DNA from: a virus
Strand: one strand, 5' to 3'
DNA length: 28,705 nt
Virus record (IMG/VR): IMGVR_UViG_3300035145_001961
Coordinates: 1 to 28,705 of that record
A program made the translations under genes and the position numbers. This document shows positions 26,080-28,705 of the stretch, in pieces. The notes under the pieces are model-generated. The model saw only the letters and a program-made list of their open reading frames with translations, was not told the origin of the DNA and ran no database searches. The stretch's first letter is position 1, and every line of letters begins with the position of its first letter.

Positions 26080-26088
26080 GTATATATC
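26080..26088 (-). promoter_or_regulatory. Candidate late-promoter element GATATATAC before the hub block
   Basis: GATATATAC reads 26088-26080 on the minus strand, 19 nt upstream of the ATG at 26060 in a 63-nt gap. Upstream there is no evident -35 element. It is one of four near-identical copies, each in one of the four longest gaps of the window. Confidence 0.5.
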
Positions 26089-26123
26089 TTTCAACGCCAC
26101 CATTCAGATTAACTTATTATAAA

Positions 26124-26720
26124 TTACCACTCAGTGGCATCAAGCTCTTCAGACGTGGGACTGTATAGGAGTTCATCAGCCCAATCCTTTTCTTTTGGAT
26201 ACTTATCTGCTAAGAATCTTTTTAAAGCTTTCTCATAAAGTCCTTTTGTTTGAAAAAAGAACTCCCCGTTAGAATAAACAGACCTATTGGCTAATTCGAA
26301 TATCTCCTTCAGTTTCATCTGTATCATAAAGGTCTGTAAGTTATTGAACAATTCTACTTGCTCACCCCGAGTCCTAACACAAAACACTGAGTCTACAACT
26401 ATTAAGTATTTTTCCCAATTCTTACCTGCAAAAATATTATTCTCTATGTCTTCTACTGTAGAATAGTTCTTTCTAGCCAAGTTCATTCGAGTCTCGGTAC
26501 CTTTAAAGTTTCTAATGAAACGACCTCCAAAAAGATTTTTCTTTAAAAAATAGATGTTATCATAAAACTTGATAACTTTAATTTGATATTGAGGATTTAT
26601 ATCATCAAACTTCACATCGTGAATAATACACCTAACCGGAATAAGAACATTAGGTTGTTGAGATGTGGAGATAAGAGCTTGAATATATTCGCCCTTTGAA
26701 AAAAGCTTATGCTTAATCAT
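26124..26720 (-). CDS. Unknown protein, last gene of the small-gene block
   Basis: This 198-residue protein is of unrecognised family. It has a beta-rich first half (NVLIPVRCIIHDVKFDDINP, then YQIKVIKFYDNIYFLKKN), an Arg/Lys-rich stretch near 65-85 and a helical second half with FMIQMKLKEIFELANRSVY and YEKALKRFLADKYPKEKDWA. The C-terminus is acidic. No catalytic motif or membrane segment is seen. Its start overlaps the upstream gene by 8 nt, and it is the last gene before the 63-nt gap and the hub block. A tail-assembly or regulatory role is possible, but nothing visible supports one over the other. Confidence 0.6.
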   Translation of the reverse strand: MIKHKLFSKGEYIQALISTSQQPNVLIPVRCIIHDVKFDDINPQYQIKVIKFYDNIYFLKKNLFGGRFIRNFKGTETRMNLARKNYSTVEDIENNIFAGKNWEKYLIVVDSVFCVRTRGEQVELFNNLQTFMIQMKLKEIFELANRSVYSNGEFFFQTKGLYEKALKRFLADKYPKEKDWADELLYSPTSEELDATEW

Positions 26721-27105
26721 TATCTATAAACTTAACATTATCAAATTTACTAAGGACACCCTTTTTTGGATAATCACATCGATTAATAATTGTTAAGTCT
26801 AGTTGATATTCTTCTGACATCAAACTTATAAAATCTCTAAAGTTATCGACAGTCTCTTGATCTAAACTCTTAAATAAGTAGGCTGCTCGATGTGAATCTT
26901 GTTCCTTTTCTAAAAGACATCTAAACATCTTTTCTATATGGAGTGTAACTATTATATCAGAGGGTTCGTTACCGTAGGGATCGCTTTTAAGTAATCTAGA
27001 ATAGATGTCGGAGTAAGACACTACAACGTCATAATCCTCTGCTTTTACGTAGCGATTAAACTCAGTCTTAGTCTTACACCATATACCATCTATTTTTAAG
27101 TTCAT
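26713..27105 (-). CDS. Unknown small protein
   Basis: This 130-residue protein is of unrecognised family. It begins MNLKIDGIWCKTKTEFNRYV and contains a helical central part (VTLHIEKMFRCLLEKEQDSH) and an acidic end (VLSKFDNVKFIDND). The alternation of short strands and helices suggests a compact alpha/beta fold, but no nucleotide-binding loop, zinc site or nuclease motif is visible. It starts 1 nt after the 106-aa gene and overlaps the next by 8 nt, so it belongs to the same tightly packed unit. Confidence 0.6.
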   Translation of the reverse strand: MNLKIDGIWCKTKTEFNRYVKAEDYDVVVSYSDIYSRLLKSDPYGNEPSDIIVTLHIEKMFRCLLEKEQDSHRAAYLFKSLDQETVDNFRDFISLMSEEYQLDLTIINRCDYPKKGVLSKFDNVKFIDND

Positions 27106-27106
27106 A

Positions 27107-27427
27107 TTACTTTGTGAATTTTTCTAAGCGCTTAATTTCTTTCTCAAGCTCCTTAATTTTATTAGCCGCTAATTCTTTACTAGGCTTATATTTAGATCCC
27201 CATTCAGATCTAACCACAATCTTAGAATGATCTAGTTCAGTTCCTAGATCTATACCTAGGTCCATTGCTAGTTCATTTAAGAAAGTAATCTTAGAGTTGA
27301 CATTATCTATGCCATCAAAATCAAAAACTTTACGAGACTCGAATTCTTCTCCAGCCCCGTTAATGTTATCGTCGTGAATGATTTTGATTACCCCGTTCTC
27401 AGCTAGTTCTATAGCTATTGTAATCAT
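27107..27427 (-). CDS. Small acidic protein with C-terminal coiled coil
   Basis: This 106-residue protein is of unrecognised family. The first 70 residues are acidic (ITIAIELAENGVIKIIHDDN, then a D/E-rich stretch) and the last 30 form a Lys/Glu helix, KELAANKIKELEKEIKRLEK, that would form a short coiled coil. It begins with a 4-nt ATGA overlap with the Gln-rich gene. The coiled coil hints at oligomerisation or a partner protein. No function can be named. Confidence 0.6.
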   Translation of the reverse strand: MITIAIELAENGVIKIIHDDNINGAGEEFESRKVFDFDGIDNVNSKITFLNELAMDLGIDLGTELDHSKIVVRSEWGSKYKPSKELAANKIKELEKEIKRLEKFTK

Positions 27428-27849
27428 TGAGTCCTTTGTTTTCTTGATTCATCAGCTTGCTTCATCAACTTTCTAGCAGTCTTTTTATCAGCATGCCAAG
27501 TTTTCTTATTTTTGAAAGTAGTTAGCTTCCATGCTTCAGTTAAAAGAGCAATCTCATCTTCATTATAACCTTGAGTTTGCCAACCTGATACGACAGCTGC
27601 CAACTTTTCTTCCATAAGAACAGTAGTTTGCTGCTCTAGTCTATCGAGGTTTGCTTCGTGGATCTTACGACCGTTTTCTCTTTGAGCTTGTCTAAACTCA
27701 ACAGAATTTCTATCAAGAGGATGCATTTCGTTTTTAGCTCTAAGTACCTTTTGTTGACGAAGCATATTACGACGTTGTGCATGATTTGGCATAGCAAATT
27801 GCACTTGAGGTTGTTGCTCATTCTGATTTTCCTGAACTTGTTCTGACAT
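27424..27849 (-). CDS. Unknown basic/helical protein with Gln-rich N-terminus
   Basis: This 141-residue protein (from the chosen start, MSEQVQENQNEQQ) has a Gln/Asn-rich disordered N-terminus and a long basic helical body (NHAQRRNMLRQQKVLRAKNE and KTWHADKKTARKLMKQADES). I prefer the Met at 27849. The more upstream Met at 27876 would extend the protein by nine residues and enlarge the overlap with the previous gene from 32 to 59 nt. Basic, helical and disordered composition would suit a nucleic-acid-contacting, scaffold-like or tail-chaperone protein; this is speculation. The stop is coupled to the next gene by a 4-nt overlap. Confidence 0.55.
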   Translation of the reverse strand: MSEQVQENQNEQQPQVQFAMPNHAQRRNMLRQQKVLRAKNEMHPLDRNSVEFRQAQRENGRKIHEANLDRLEQQTTVLMEEKLAAVVSGWQTQGYNEDEIALLTEAWKLTTFKNKKTWHADKKTARKLMKQADESRKQRTQ

Positions 27850-28378
27850 TATAGTATGATTTAATGAATGTTTCAATTTGAGACTTAAGTTGGTCTCTTA
27901 AGTTATCTATTTGACTTTCTATGAGTAGCGAAATATTCTCATGTAGATCATCTTCTGTTAGATCCATCTCATCTTTAAGCATCTTATAGACAGATTTAGA
28001 TGGAATATTGACGCTGACTGGCATGTCAGCTGAGTTTTTCTTACTCATCTTCTTGAGCATTTCCAACATAACGTTGGTCTCTGCTACAGGTTCTGGCATG
28101 GTTTCAACCTTGACCTCAGTCTTAGTTTCGGTTTTAGTTGACACCTGACCCTTTTCCATAGTAGTTAAACCCAATGGTTCTGCAAGTCTTTTAGCTTCAT
28201 CTAAAGTTGAGGCTCTTAATGTATACTCGTTAATTAAACTCTTATTGATTCTCGAACCATCTGTAAAATAAAGCCACTGTTTATCGACTTTCTCTACGTC
28301 TTCGGTTACGACTTGACCCGCTCTTTCACTCTTCGTCCATATGAAGATTCCGGGCTCTCTTTCTTTTGTTGCCATCAT
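27818..28378 (-). CDS. Unknown protein with possible beta-barrel head and helical tail
   Basis: This 186-residue protein (from the chosen start, MMATKEREPGIFIW) has a beta-rich head with GIFIWTKSERAGQVVTEDVE and WLYFTDGSRINKSLINEYTL, possibly an SH3-like or small barrel fold. A Thr/Lys/Glu low-complexity linker follows near 75-95, then a helical C-terminal half with MLEMLKKMSKKNSADMPVSV and ISLLIESQIDNLRDQLKSQI. I chose the Met at 28378 because it lies 19 nt after the previous stop with an AAATTATTTAAA-type leader. The upstream Met at 28414 would overlap that gene by 17 nt. Function is unknown. Confidence 0.55.
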   Translation of the reverse strand: MMATKEREPGIFIWTKSERAGQVVTEDVEKVDKQWLYFTDGSRINKSLINEYTLRASTLDEAKRLAEPLGLTTMEKGQVSTKTETKTEVKVETMPEPVAETNVMLEMLKKMSKKNSADMPVSVNIPSKSVYKMLKDEMDLTEDDLHENISLLIESQIDNLRDQLKSQIETFIKSYYNVRTSSGKSE

Positions 28379-28397
28379 TTTAAATAATTTGTATAGA

Positions 28398-28616
28398 TTA
28401 TTCCGAAGGTTCATTGCTAAACGAACTACTTTCCTCTATATCATACTCACCTGCTATAAATTGTTTAATAAAATCTATAGAGTCTTCTGGTCCCATTACG
28501 GCGTCAGCCTTAACATAACGTCTTGACCAATCTTTAAAGAATTGTTCGTTGCCCTTAGTTAATAGTTCCTTCTTTAGTGAATCTACAGAAGGAACAAAAA
28601 GTTTATTGAATCCCAT
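28398..28616 (-). CDS. Small unknown protein
   Basis: This 72-residue protein is of unrecognised family. It begins MGFNKLFVPSVDSLKKELLT, has a helical, charged centre and ends in a Ser/Glu-rich acidic tail (YDIEESSSFSNEPSE). Its ATG overlaps the stop of the upstream partial gene by one base (TAATG), a coupling pattern shared with several genes here, which supports it as real. The size and acidic tail allow a regulatory or adaptor role, but nothing more can be said. Confidence 0.55.
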   Translation of the reverse strand: MGFNKLFVPSVDSLKKELLTKGNEQFFKDWSRRYVKADAVMGPEDSIDFIKQFIAGEYDIEESSSFSNEPSE

Positions 28617-28705
28617 TACTTAATTGTTTTAATACGTTGTTTGAAACTAGGCGGAAATAAATCTGGCTTATTTATCAAGCTTCTAAAGCAAGCGTCCACC
28701 ACATA
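28616..28705 (-). CDS. C-terminal end of an upstream gene (partial)
   Basis: On the minus strand, the frame entering from the right edge is open for 29 residues and ends in TAA at 28618-28616. It reads from YVVDACFRSL to QRIKTIK. The TAA overlaps the next ATG by one base. With only 29 residues the product cannot be identified; the open frame and the TAATG coupling make it likely to be a real gene tail. Confidence 0.55.
   Translation of the reverse strand, partial: YVVDACFRSLINKPDLFPPSFKQRIKTIK

Noticed and set aside
27107-27849. Possible programmed-frameshift tail chaperone pair (Gln-rich gene and 106-aa gene)
   Set aside because: The genes overlap by ATGA with a normal start for the second, and I saw no clear slippery heptamer near the overlap; ordinary coupling is simpler.
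1-28705. tRNA genes, CRISPR arrays, insertion sequences, integrase or attachment sites
   Set aside because: Reading both strands I found no cloverleaf-like gap, no regularly spaced direct DNA repeats and no transposase or integrase motifs; the gaps are too short to hold them.

Overview
The window is a segment of the virion-structure region of a contractile-tailed (T4-like, Caudoviricetes) phage genome. All supported genes lie on the minus strand, packed head to tail with 1-8 nt overlaps or very short gaps, so transcription runs from high to low coordinates. The DNA is AT-rich by eye. Start codons are preceded by A/T-rich leaders with no recognisable Shine-Dalgarno sequence near any start I inspected. 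That style, the acidic structural proteins and the encoded S1-like protein fit a phage of Bacteroidota/Flavobacteria, perhaps aquatic, but the host is an inference and no gene here proves it.

Layout in transcription order. 28705-26124: the tail end of an upstream gene and six small genes that I do not recognise. 26060-20369: tail-tube/baseplate hub block, with a 565-aa tube-associated protein, a gp53-like LysM-containing wedge protein, a gp27/gpD-like hub, a gp48/gp54-like tube protein and a gp5/gpV-like OB-fold spike without a lysozyme domain. 20362-18831: two unknown proteins, one with a proline-rich hydrophobic centre. 18793-16128: two genes that are not obvious virion parts, a four-repeat ribosomal-protein-S1-like RNA-binding protein and an amidoligase-like enzyme with a beta-helix-like C-terminus. 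16126-9499: wedge block with a connector-like protein, gp25, gp6/gpJ-like, a small 89-aa protein and a very large gp7-like protein carrying an inserted cupredoxin-like domain. 9490-1: peripheral baseplate/tail-fibre block with proteins of 189, 659, 1216 and more than 1074 aa. The last is cut by the window edge and contains five diverged internal repeats.

The structural genes would build one contractile-tail baseplate: spike and hub on the axis, wedges around it, fibres outside. Stop-start overlaps (TAATG or ATGA) suggest translational coupling. Only four intergenic gaps are 37 nt or longer, and each holds GATATATA followed by C or A, 19-37 nt upstream of the next start; this is a candidate late-promoter element. 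Two of the four copies sit directly in front of the S1-like and amidoligase-like genes, which therefore look like separately expressed units inside the baseplate cluster. These two genes and the shared motif are the most unusual part of the window. No tRNA, rRNA, CRISPR array, insertion sequence or integrase was seen, and no gap without a gene exceeds about 65 nt.
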